Part shown: one piece after another, positions 1-5,874 of the stretch
Numbering within the stretch: position 1 is the first letter of the stretch
Layout: each line of letters starts with the position of its first letter
NCBI GenBank assembly: GCA_025937115.1
Contig: JAICSB010000099.1
Span: 1 to 9,548, forward strand
Origin: Pseudonocardiaceae bacterium
GTDB taxonomy: Bacteria > Actinomycetota > Actinomycetes > Mycobacteriales > Pseudonocardiaceae
Reading direction: 5' to 3'
DNA length: 9,548 nucleotides
Program-made: the position numbers and the translations under genes
Notes under the pieces: model-generated
What the model saw: only the letters and a program-made list of their open reading frames with translations
Databases searched by the model: none
Told to the model about the DNA's origin: nothing

Positions 1-3
1 CAT

Positions 4-30
4 CCCTTCAAGGTCATGGACCGTGAAGGG
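4..30. repeat. Near-perfect inverted repeat (hairpin) at the left edge
   Basis: Arms CCCTTCA (4-10) and TGAAGGG (24-30) pair. Inside them GGTC (12-15) pairs with GACC (19-22) around an ATG loop, with a single A/G mismatch at 11/23, giving 11 pairs. There is no T-tract. The core GGTCATGGACC recurs almost exactly at 55-65 (GGTCATGGTCC, 10 of 11 identical). It may be a terminator of a gene to the left or a protein-binding site; the sequence does not decide. Positions 1-159 otherwise show no convincing gene. Confidence 0.5.
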
Positions 31-159
31 TGTGCTGGCACTGACGCTCATACTGGTCATGGTCCCCTCCCGGAGGTCGGTCTGCCAAACAGTGCCACGA
101 GGGACCGACACTTCTGTGCCATCCACCTGCGGGTCGGCGGGCGTTCAACTGCCTCACCA

Positions 160-201
160 GGTGAGCGGGAACCTGTGCGTGGGCGCTGGTACCCGCTCAC
201 C
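160..201 (-). terminator. Stem-loop behind the small exported-protein gene
   Basis: GGTGAGCGGG (160-169) is perfectly complementary to CCCGCTCACC (192-201). An A/A mismatch (170/191) is followed by three more pairs (171-173 with 188-190) and a 14-nt loop. It begins 8 nt after the out-of-frame stop at 209 and 19 nt after the stop at 220 of the minus-strand gene. That is where a terminator belongs. The missing T-tract is common for actinomycete terminators. Its function is inferred from position and stem strength only. Confidence 0.55.
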
Positions 202-219
202 AGGGTCTTCAGGCGGTGC

Positions 220-511
220 TCAGCCCAGTCCGCAGAGGAGGGGCCCAGTGAGTTGTCCTAGACCGAGGCCACCCGTGCCGCCAGACAGTCCACCCAGGAT
301 CGGCTGCAGGGCGGGCCCGACGAGATGCCCTAAGTCGAGGCCACCGGCGCCGCCGGGCAGGAGTCGCCGATGGGAGACCCAGTACCGGTGTCCTGGGAGC
401 CCCGGGGGTGTCGGCGTTGGCCACTCCACCGATGAGGAACACTCCTCCGGCGGCGACGGCGACCAGCAGGGTCTTTGGCGCAAGCGAATTCAAGAACCTG
501 ATCTTCAGCAC
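220..511 (-). pseudogene. Small exported Gly/Leu-rich protein, apparently frameshifted
   Basis: The start is GTG at 511-509, five nt after a GGGAG Shine-Dalgarno sequence. The first frame gives a textbook signal peptide: basic VLKIR, then a hydrophobic core (about residues 13-28: TLLVAVAAGGVFLIGG) and a probable cleavage site after VANA. About twenty residues later, near 355-365, this frame degenerates into an Arg/Trp-rich tail that stops at 209. The +1-shifted frame there has good codon third positions and encodes two copies of a 24-residue GGxGGLxLGxLxGPxL repeat, stopping at 220. The simplest reading is a mature exported Gly/Leu-rich protein of about 95 residues with a 1-nt insertion or 2-nt loss around CTCCTGCCC. 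It could be a real pseudogene, a sequencing error or, less likely, recoding. The product family is not recognised. A leader hairpin precedes the gene and a terminator-like stem-loop follows it. Confidence 0.5.
223..354 (-). repeat. Two-copy 24-codon tandem repeat in the exported protein
   Basis: Read on the minus strand in the frame ending at 220, 354-283 and 282-223 encode two successive GGxGGLxLGxLxGPxL units. The second is cut short after 20 codons. On DNA the 72-nt period is visible as GGGCCC at 241 and 313 and GAGGCCAC at 265 and 337. The copies have diverged at synonymous and a few non-synonymous positions, so the amino-acid pattern appears to have been kept for some time. This supports the frame as once coding. 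Confidence 0.6.
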
Positions 512-530
512 GGTGTCTCCCGTCCAGGAT

Positions 531-552
531 AAGAGGCCTTCCTCGGCCTCTT
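531..552 (-). promoter_or_regulatory. Leader hairpin upstream of the exported-protein start
   Basis: AAGAGGCC (531-538) and GGCCTCTT (545-552) form a perfect 8-bp stem with a 6-nt loop. On the minus strand it ends 19 nt before the GTG start, about 9 nt before the GGGAG Shine-Dalgarno. If transcribed, it could affect translation or transcript stability; if not, it could be an operator. No promoter was identified with confidence further upstream (553-650). Confidence 0.4.
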
Positions 553-836
553 CTCGGAACATTGACGTTATTTGCAGCGCGAGGCTGCACAGACTACTTT
601 CCGGACACTCAGTTCGGTGATATCTGAACAAATTGTCAGTGACGTGTTGCTCACCGACGGCCAGCTCAACTGATCGTCGGGAGCGAATGGATAAGCATTC
701 GGTGGTCAGGTCGATTCTGTTATCGTCCGTGATCTGAGTGTCGCCGGTGAATTCGCATTTATGTCCGAGGTCTGGACGCGGCTACCGGTTCAGCTGCGGT
801 CGGCGTACCCGATGACGCCACCCGCGGACCCTCGAG
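553..836. other. Intergenic stretch between divergent genes
   Basis: This stretch separates the minus-strand exported-protein gene from plus-strand dnaG and presumably holds the promoter of the former. It is less GC-rich than its surroundings, for example around 615-650 and 700-760. No -35/-10 pair could be called with confidence. The only start-to-stop ORF of note is at 761-913; it has no ribosome binding site and runs into dnaG, so it is not called. Confidence 0.5.
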
Positions 837-870
837 GCGGTCCGGCGGCAGACCGCGCCGTCCCTACACT
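837..870 (+). promoter_or_regulatory. Putative leaderless dnaG promoter with adjoining inverted repeat
   Basis: TACACT (865-870) matches the actinobacterial -10 pattern TANNNT and ends eight bases before the dnaG ATG at 879. That would place the transcription start at or next to the start codon. The eight bases between (GAGCGGCT) contain no convincing Shine-Dalgarno, which fits a leaderless mRNA. No TTGACA-like -35 is visible. The region just upstream instead carries GCGGTC (837-842) and GACCGC (851-856), a perfect 6-bp inverted repeat with an 8-bp spacer, possibly an operator. Confidence 0.45.
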
Positions 871-878
871 GAGCGGCT

Positions 879-2807
879 ATGGCAGGACGGATCCGGGACG
901 AGGACATCGCTGAGGTCCGCGAGCGCAACCGGATCGACGAGGTCGTCGGCGAGTACGTCGCGCTGCGTCGGGCCGGTGCGGATTCGCTCAAGGGGTTGTG
1001 CCCCTTCCACGACGAGAAGTCCCCGTCATTCAACGTCCGCCCCGGGCATGGCACCTTCCACTGCTTCGGCTGCGGCGAAGGCGGCTCTGTCGTCGACTTC
1101 ATGATGAAGATCGAGCATCTCGGCTTCGTCGAAGCAGTCGAGCGGCTGGCTGATCGGGTCGGGATCCAGCTGACCTACACCGGCGGCGGCTCCTCGGTGC
1201 AGCGCGACCGCGGCACCCGATCCCGGCTGGTCGAGGCGAACAAGTTGGCGCAGGAGTTCTACGCCGAGCAGTTGAGCTCGGCCGAGGCGCAGCCGGCCCG
1301 GGAGTTCCTGATGCAGCGCGGGTTCACCCAGCAGGCGGCGAGCACGTTCGGCTGCGGCTTCGCCCCTGCGGGTTGGGATCAGCTCACCAAACACCTGCTG
1401 GGCCGGGGATTCTCCGTTGATGAGCTGGTCAAGGCCGGGGTGTCCCGGGAAGGCCAGCGGGGACCGATAGACCGCTTTCACCGCAGGCTGCTGTGGCCGA
1501 TCCGCGACCTCGGGGGGGACGTGGTGGGTTTCGGCGCGCGGCGCCTATTCGACGACGATCGCGTCGAGGCTAAGTACCTCAACACCTCTGAGACGCCGCT
1601 GTACCGGAAGTCGCAGGTGCTTTTCGGGTTGGACCTGGCCAAGCGGGAGATAGCTCGACGCCGCCAGGTCGTCGTGGTCGAGGGCTACACCGACGTGATG
1701 GCGATGCACTTGGCTGGGGTACCCACGGCGCTCGCGTCCTGCGGCACGGCCTTCGGCGCTGAGCACATCTCGGTGCTGCGCCGGCTACTGATGGACGATT
1801 TCGAGTTCCATGGCGAAGTGATCTTCGTATTCGACGGCGACGAGGCCGGGCAGAAGGCGGCACTGAAGGCTTTCGGCGACGAGCAGCGCTTCTCCGCGCA
1901 GACCTTCATCGCGATCGCGCCAGACGGGATGGACCCGTGTGAGCTGCGCGAGGCCAAGGGCGATGCCGCGGTGCGCGATCTGGTGGCGCGGCGCCAGCCG
2001 CTGTTCACCTTCGCGGTGCGGACGCTGCTCGCCGAGCATGACCTGGACACCGCGGAAGGCCGGGTAGCGGCCTTGCGGCGCACCGTCCCGCTGGTCGCCC
2101 GGATCAAGAACGTGTCGCTGCGCGACGAGTACGCCCGGCAGCTCGCCGGCTGGGTCGGCTGGGACGATATCGCTACCGTGCGCAGCCGGGTTCGGGAGGC
2201 CGCCGGCGAGACGACAAGCAGCTCAGCGGCGGTGGCCAAGAAAGGCAGCTCAGCGCCAGCAGCCACGAAAAACCGGAGTGGACGCAGTCGGAGCAGTTCC
2301 CCGGAGGAGAACGGCGCAGATCTCCCGGCGCGGGATGATGTTCGGCTGCAGGCTCAGCGCGAGGTGCTCAAGGCGGTACTGCAGGAACCAGCGATCACCG
2401 GGCCGGTGTATGACGCGCTGCCGACCGACGCGTTCACCCATCCCGTCTATGCGCAGGTGCACGCGGCGGTGCTGGCCGCAGGCGGCACCGCCGCCGGGAT
2501 GTCCGGTCCGGCGTGGGTCGACGCGGTCGCCGAGCACTGTCCCCAGCGATCACTGGTCACCGAGCTCGCCGTGGAGATGCTGCGAGCCAAGGGCAGCGCC
2601 GAGGACGACGTGCGCTACATCGGCAGCCTGCTCGCCAGCCTGCAGGCTACGGTCGTCGGGCGCCAGGTCGCCGAGATCAAGTCGCGGTTGCAACGGATCT
2701 CACCGATCGAGGATGCACAGTCCTACCACCAGCACTTCGGTGATCTGGTTGCGCTGGAGCAGTACTACCGGGCACTTCGTGAGCAGGCATTAGGCGCGCA
2801 GGCGTGA
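879..2807 (+). CDS. dnaG: DNA primase DnaG
   Basis: This 642-residue protein is the replicative primase, which makes RNA primers for lagging-strand and restart synthesis at the fork together with DnaB helicase. The order of domains is complete. An N-terminal CHC2 zinc-binding domain has C41, H44, C62 and C65. The RNA-polymerase core includes EAKYLNTSETPLYRKS (230-245). The TOPRIM catalytic part has the EGYTDV glutamate E268 and the DGDEAG metal-binding aspartates D319 and D321. A Ser/Ala/Lys-rich linker (about 441-478) leads to the C-terminal helicase-interacting domain (about 485-642). Length and domains are normal for actinobacterial primases. The ATG at 879 is chosen because MAGRIRDEDI is the usual family N-terminus and a TACACT box lies eight bases upstream. 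The stop overlaps the next start in GTGA, suggesting translational coupling. Confidence 0.97.
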   Translation: MAGRIRDEDIAEVRERNRIDEVVGEYVALRRAGADSLKGLCPFHDEKSPSFNVRPGHGTFHCFGCGEGGSVVDFMMKIEHLGFVEAVERLADRVGIQLTYTGGGSSVQRDRGTRSRLVEANKLAQEFYAEQLSSAEAQPAREFLMQRGFTQQAASTFGCGFAPAGWDQLTKHLLGRGFSVDELVKAGVSREGQRGPIDRFHRRLLWPIRDLGGDVVGFGARRLFDDDRVEAKYLNTSETPLYRKSQVLFGLDLAKREIARRRQVVVVEGYTDVMAMHLAGVPTALASCGTAFGAEHISVLRRLLMDDFEFHGEVIFVFDGDEAGQKAALKAFGDEQRFSAQTFIAIAPDGMDPCELREAKGDAAVRDLVARRQPLFTFAVRTLLAEHDLDTAEGRVAALRRTVPLVARIKNVSLRDEYARQLAGWVGWDDIATVRSRVREAAGETTSSSAAVAKKGSSAPAATKNRSGRSRSSSPEENGADLPARDDVRLQAQREVLKAVLQEPAITGPVYDALPTDAFTHPVYAQVHAAVLAAGGTAAGMSGPAWVDAVAEHCPQRSLVTELAVEMLRAKGSAEDDVRYIGSLLASLQATVVGRQVAEIKSRLQRISPIEDAQSYHQHFGDLVALEQYYRALREQALGAQA

Positions 2808-3337
2808 GTGGCTGGAGGCGTTTGTTGCGACGCTTTGCCGCGGTGCCTGAGCTGCCCGCCGGATTCACCGGCACCCTGGAGGCCGACGAACCGATCGTGA
2901 CGACGGGAGAGCTGGCGGGCGGCGGGCACCTGGTGTTGACCCGGTTGGGGCTGTGGGTGCCCGAGGGTGCCGAGTCCCGCCGCGTGGGCTGGCACCTGGT
3001 GAACAAGGCAGTGTGGGACCGCAGCGCGCTGGTGGTCACCGAAGCCGTCGCCACGGGCACCGTGGGTACGGCCGTGCTGCTGGCCGACCTGCCGCCCCGC
3101 CGGTTTGCGCTAGCGCAGCCCGGCACGGTCCCCGAAGTGGTGCGCGAACGGGTCACCAGCTCGATCCGGTCCAGCCATCGTTGCGAGCTTCCCGGTGGTG
3201 GCGCCTGGTTCGTGCAGCGCCGGGTTCCCGGTCTGGACGGTGTGGTGCTGCAGGTGCGTGCCGATCCGGGTACCGCGCCCGGCGCGGTGGAGGCGATGGT
3301 CAGCGAGGTGCTGCAGCGGCTGTCACCGCCGGGCTAG
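2804..3337 (+). CDS. Conserved hypothetical protein coupled to dnaG
   Basis: This 177-residue protein starts with GTG, overlapping the dnaG stop by 4 nt, so it is almost certainly co-transcribed and probably translationally coupled with the primase. It starts basic (VSGWRRLLRRF), has no signal peptide or membrane segment, and looks rich in beta strands. The pattern VLTRLGLWVP (44-53) followed by GWHLVNKAVWD (62-72) resembles the strand/turn rhythm of PH-like domains, but this is an impression, not an assignment. The middle (about 97-125) contains a proline-rich turn and a likely helix (VPEVVRERV). No catalytic motif was seen. Small unknown proteins lie downstream of dnaG in other actinobacteria, which supports a real gene. 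Its role is unknown. Confidence 0.85.
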   Translation: MSGWRRLLRRFAAVPELPAGFTGTLEADEPIVTTGELAGGGHLVLTRLGLWVPEGAESRRVGWHLVNKAVWDRSALVVTEAVATGTVGTAVLLADLPPRRFALAQPGTVPEVVRERVTSSIRSSHRCELPGGGAWFVQRRVPGLDGVVLQVRADPGTAPGAVEAMVSEVLQRLSPPG

Positions 3338-3356
3338 TTTCGTAGCTGTAGTTTCG
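3335..3356. repeat. 8-bp direct repeat TAGTTTCG in the gap before the methyltransferase
   Basis: TAGTTTCG occurs at 3335-3342 and again at 3349-3356, 14 bp apart start to start. The first copy includes the TAG stop of the preceding gene. The 49-nt gap is less GC-rich than its surroundings. It could be a small duplication or a paired binding site near a weak internal promoter; there is no other evidence. Confidence 0.3.
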
Positions 3357-3386
3357 GTTACTGGCAGCGAGGAGGTCGCGGCGGCG

Positions 3387-4142
3387 GTGTGGGATCCAGA
3401 GACCTATCTTGCGTTCGGTGACCACCGTGCCCGACCGTTTCACGACCTGCTGGCCCGGGTCAACGTCCGGGACCCGGCACTGGTGGTGGATCTGGGCTGC
3501 GGGCCGGGCAATCTCACCCGGTTACTGGCCAAGCGCTGGCCGATGGCCAGCGTGACAGCGCTGGACAGCTCGCCGGAGATGGTGCAGGCCGCGCGCGAAC
3601 GGGGCATTCACGCCGAGCTGTGCGACGTTCGTCGCTGGTCACCCGTTCCCGGCATCGGCCTGGTCGTGTGCAACGCCGTGTTGCAGTGGGTGCCCGAGCA
3701 CGCCGAGTTGTTGCGGCAATGGATGCGGGAGCTACCGGCTGGCGGCTGGTTGGCCCTGCAGGTCCCGGGCAACTTCAGTGCGCCCTCCCACGCCGAAACA
3801 GCGCGGCTCGCCGCGGAACCTCGCTGGCGGGACCTGTTCGAGCTCAGGACCACCTACCCGGTGCTCGAACCCGCCGGGTACGCCGCCGTGCTGGCACCCC
3901 GCTCCTCGGAGCTTGACGTCTGGGAGACCACCTACTTGCACCGACTCACTGGCACCGACCCGGTCCTCGAATGGATTACTGGGACCGCCCTGCGGCCGGT
4001 CCGGGCGGCGCTGTCGCCGTCGGACTGGGCAGCGTTCCGGCAGGAACTCGCCCCTCGGCTGAGGGCCGCATACCCGGCGGGCGCCGACGGGGTGACCTGG
4101 TTTCCGTTCCGCCGGATCTTCGCCGTCGCGCAGGCCGGGTAG
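3387..4142 (+). CDS. tam: Trans-aconitate 2-methyltransferase-like SAM-dependent methyltransferase
   Basis: This class I S-adenosylmethionine-dependent methyltransferase probably methylates trans-aconitate, a spontaneous by-product that inhibits aconitase, in the cytoplasm. The N-terminus VWDPETYLAFGDHRARPFHDLLARV matches the Tam pattern W-[DN]-P-x-x-Y-L-x-F...RP...LLARV. Motif I is VVDLGCGPGN (33-42). The acidic residue after strand 2 that binds the SAM ribose is D60 (ALDSSPEM). CNAVLQWVPEH (95-105) is the post-II/IV region. The length of 251 aa is normal for the family. The frame is open further upstream, but GTG at 3387 is preferred: the family N-terminus begins there and GAGGAGG lies at 3369-3375, a slightly long 11-nt spacing. 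It follows the dnaG-linked unknown gene by 49 nt and may be transcribed with it or from its own promoter. Substrate is inferred from family similarity. Confidence 0.85.
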   Translation: MWDPETYLAFGDHRARPFHDLLARVNVRDPALVVDLGCGPGNLTRLLAKRWPMASVTALDSSPEMVQAARERGIHAELCDVRRWSPVPGIGLVVCNAVLQWVPEHAELLRQWMRELPAGGWLALQVPGNFSAPSHAETARLAAEPRWRDLFELRTTYPVLEPAGYAAVLAPRSSELDVWETTYLHRLTGTDPVLEWITGTALRPVRAALSPSDWAAFRQELAPRLRAAYPAGADGVTWFPFRRIFAVAQAG

Positions 4143-4158
4143 CCGGGTGCTGCGCGCG

Positions 4159-4200
4159 GTGCGCTACGCTGGCGCACGGCCGATCCACTGGCGGGATCGG
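4159..4200 (+). terminator. Two consecutive inverted repeats between tam and tRNA-Asn
   Basis: GTGCGC (4159-4164) pairs with GCGCAC (4172-4177) around a 7-nt spacer. CCGATCC (4180-4186) pairs with GGATCGG (4194-4200) around another 7-nt spacer. They start 17 nt after the tam stop and could together terminate its transcript. The spacer of the first contains TACGCT (4165-4170), which resembles a -10 box 44 nt before the tRNA. The region may thus be, or also be, the tRNA promoter. The sequence cannot separate the two readings. Confidence 0.4.
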
Positions 4201-4213
4201 GCCCCTAGTACCT

Positions 4214-4286
4214 TCCCCGATAGCTCAATTGGCAGAGCATGCGACTGTTAATCGCAGGGTTGTTGGTTCAAGTCCAACTCGGGGAG
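4214..4286 (+). tRNA. tRNA-Asn (anticodon GTT)
   Basis: A full cloverleaf of 73 nt is visible. The acceptor arms TCCCCGA (4214-4220) and TCGGGGA (4279-4285) pair perfectly, followed by discriminator G at 4286. The D arm is GCTC/GAGC. The anticodon stem TGCGA/TCGCA encloses loop CTGTTAA with GTT at 4247-4249. The T arm is GTTGG-TTCAAGT-CCAAC. CCA is not encoded. The gene is intact although a mobile element begins directly after it, as expected when a tyrosine integrase restores the tRNA 3' end on integration. The dnaG/tRNA-Asn neighbourhood is also seen in mycobacteria. Confidence 0.97.
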
Positions 4287-4300
4287 CAATAATCCCAGGT
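4241..4300 (+). other. Probable attachment site (attL) at the 3' part of tRNA-Asn
   Basis: The integrase gene ends 80 nt beyond the tRNA and is oriented toward it. Tyrosine integrases of AICEs recombine in an identity segment running from the anticodon or T-loop region to, or slightly past, the tRNA 3' end. The limits given are therefore approximate. No second copy of the tRNA 3' sequence exists in the window, so the partner site must lie to the right of 9548. The gap 4287-4366 holds no gene. Confidence 0.7.
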
Positions 4301-4366
4301 CAAGTGGTTTCTCCAGCGTGGTCGCCAAGATCCACCCCCAGAAAACCCCTAGGTTCACAGCGAGAC

Positions 4367-5563
4367 TCATTCGCGTGTCCCCCGATCCGCGTTCATTATC
4401 AGCGCTGCCGCATCAGGTCTACCGATGATCTCCAGCACTCGGGCTGCATCCTCTGAGGCGATCTTGCGTCCCATGTAGGAGTCCTGTGTGAGCGACACCT
4501 GAGAATGCCCTAGCTGGTCGGCGATCTTCCGGGCGCTCACCCCGGCTTCGTCCAGCAAGGTGGCCGCGGTCTTGCGGAAGACGTGTGAGGTCACCCACGG
4601 ATAGCCGAGCCGGGCGAAGACGTCCCGTAAGTCGGCCTGGGTGTTGCTCGGGTCCCGAAGCAGTCCGGTCGGTGACGTGAACACCACGCCCCATTCGTTG
4701 GGGACGGCTTCAGCTCGACGGCGCCGCAGCATCTCTACCGCCCACATCGGCAACCGCAGCTTGCGGTAGCCGGCACGGCTCTTCGGCTTGGGCTTGATCC
4801 ACAGACCGTGGCCTCTGATCCGCACGACGGTGCCACGGATCTCCACGGTTCCCCCGTCGAGGTCGAGCGCGTCCCAGGTGATCGCGGAGTTCTCCCCGAT
4901 GCGCTTGCCGGTCGCCAGCATCATGTCGATGAAGTCGAGCAGATCCCAGTCCCGGGCCTTCTGATCAGCTGCGAGCTTGACCCGCAGTTCATAGACCTGC
5001 GTCAAGGTGAGAGCGACTGCGCTCTTCTTCTCGCCGTGCTTGATCCGAGCTGCGTCGCGCACGGGATTAGTGCGGATCGCATCGTGACGCGCGGCCAGAC
5101 CCAGTACCCCGTTCAGCACTGTCTTGGCCCTCTTCGCGGACCCTGAGCCATGGTGATTGGCCGCTGCTGCAAGGAACCGGTCCACCCGGCCTACCGTCAA
5201 CTCTCGCAATCGCAGATCACCGAGGGCTGTAGTGATCCAACTGGCGGTGGCGTCATACAGTGCCCCAGTGCCTGGTGACTTCTCCCCAGCCGCCACTTCG
5301 GCACGCAGGTCCACCAACCATATCCGCACAACCTCCGTCAGCCTGGTCTCGCTGGTGATCTCTGTGTCGGCCTCAACACGATGACGATCGCGGACCGCCT
5401 CGCGTAGCCGGACCTTTGCTTTCGCCTGCGACAGCCCGAACCGTTCTAGTTCGCGGACCTTGCCGTCGTAGTCCCGTACCAGGCAACGAGCGCGGAACCC
5501 TCCCCGTACGGGGTAGACCCGTACCTCACCTGCTGTACCCACTGGTAGCGGTGGCCGACCCAC
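4367..5563 (-). CDS. int: Tyrosine site-specific integrase
   Basis: This 398-residue phage-type tyrosine recombinase catalyses integration and, with Xis, excision at tRNA-Asn. An N-terminal arm-binding part (about 1-65) is followed by a SAM-like core-binding domain (about 70-170) and the catalytic domain (about 185-380). Catalytic residues are in place: R221 in ATGKRIGE, a lysine at 259/261 in the KPKSRAGYRKLRLP hairpin, H327 and R330 in TSHVFRKT, H353 in QLGHSQ, and the nucleophile Y363 in DSYMGR. Length is typical for AICE integrases. GTG at 5563 is chosen because a perfect AGGAGG (minus strand of 5569-5574) lies 5 nt before it; this Shine-Dalgarno overlaps the xis stop codon, so int translation is probably tied to xis. 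The gene points at its attachment site, and its stop lies 80 nt from the tRNA. Confidence 0.96.
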   Translation of the reverse strand: MGRPPLPVGTAGEVRVYPVRGGFRARCLVRDYDGKVRELERFGLSQAKAKVRLREAVRDRHRVEADTEITSETRLTEVVRIWLVDLRAEVAAGEKSPGTGALYDATASWITTALGDLRLRELTVGRVDRFLAAAANHHGSGSAKRAKTVLNGVLGLAARHDAIRTNPVRDAARIKHGEKKSAVALTLTQVYELRVKLAADQKARDWDLLDFIDMMLATGKRIGENSAITWDALDLDGGTVEIRGTVVRIRGHGLWIKPKPKSRAGYRKLRLPMWAVEMLRRRRAEAVPNEWGVVFTSPTGLLRDPSNTQADLRDVFARLGYPWVTSHVFRKTAATLLDEAGVSARKIADQLGHSQVSLTQDSYMGRKIASEDAARVLEIIGRPDAAALIMNADRGTRE

Positions 5564-5572
5564 TGATTCCTC

Positions 5573-5758
5573 CTATCTCACGTCGTCCAACTCGTGGAAC
5601 CAATTGATAACGTCGTCGGGGTCGTAGCGCACATAGCGACCCACGCGGCGACTTTTCGGACCGTAATCTTGTTGCCGCCACTGGTAGAGCGTCTTGATCG
5701 GGACGCCTAGATACCCTGCGACGTCCTGTACGCCCCACAAGCGAGCCTTTGTTTGCAT
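5573..5758 (-). CDS. xis: Excisionase, MerR/AlpA-type helix-turn-helix
   Basis: This 61-residue DNA-binding protein would bend DNA at the attachment site and steer the integrase toward excision. VQDVAGYLGVPIKTLYQWRQQ (10-30) is the winged helix-turn-helix of the AlpA/excisionase group, followed by the typical wing and strand VGRYVRYDPDDVINWF. Length, fold and position directly before int match AICE excisionases. ATG at 5758 is preceded by a purine-rich GGGGGATAAGAG stretch that can serve as ribosome binding site. The stop is 9 nt from the int start. It presumably belongs to the same transcript as int, with either a promoter in the 116-nt gap behind rep or read-through from rep. Confidence 0.92.
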   Translation of the reverse strand: MQTKARLWGVQDVAGYLGVPIKTLYQWRQQDYGPKSRRVGRYVRYDPDDVINWFHELDDVR

Positions 5759-5874
5759 CTCTTATCCCCCATCAGTGGATGTTTATGCGGAATTCCGTTC
5801 ATTTTTAGCTGCATAGCTTTCTTGCGGGTTTGGATACTTGTTGAATTCCTCTCCGATTCTTTGATGCCGTTGCT
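5759..5874 (-). promoter_or_regulatory. Less GC-rich spacer between rep and xis with 10-bp palindrome
   Basis: This 116-nt gap is the longest within the visible element and is clearly less GC-rich than the flanking genes. It contains the perfect palindrome CGGAATTCCG (5788-5797), a related GAATTCC at 5843-5849, and TAGCT twice 8 bp apart (5806-5810 and 5814-5818). These could be operator or Xis-binding sites, or part of a promoter for xis-int. No convincing -35/-10 pair was found. A replication origin here is possible but unsupported. Confidence 0.4.

Noticed and set aside
23..532. 169-codon plus-strand frame at the left end
   Set aside because: The translation is Pro/Arg/Ser-rich without domain pattern, and it runs through two strong hairpins and opposite the signal-peptide gene, which has better start signals.
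761..913. 50-codon ORF upstream of and overlapping the dnaG start
   Set aside because: It has no Shine-Dalgarno, has unconvincing composition, and runs 35 nt into dnaG; the leaderless dnaG model explains the region better.
1685..2266. 193-codon minus-strand frame inside dnaG
   Set aside because: Shadow of dnaG; Ser/Arg/Ala-rich with no domain.
3195..3386. N-terminal extension of the methyltransferase frame
   Set aside because: It overlaps the end of the preceding gene in another frame, is Arg/Cys/Trp-rich, and the family N-terminus begins at 3387 with a ribosome binding site upstream.
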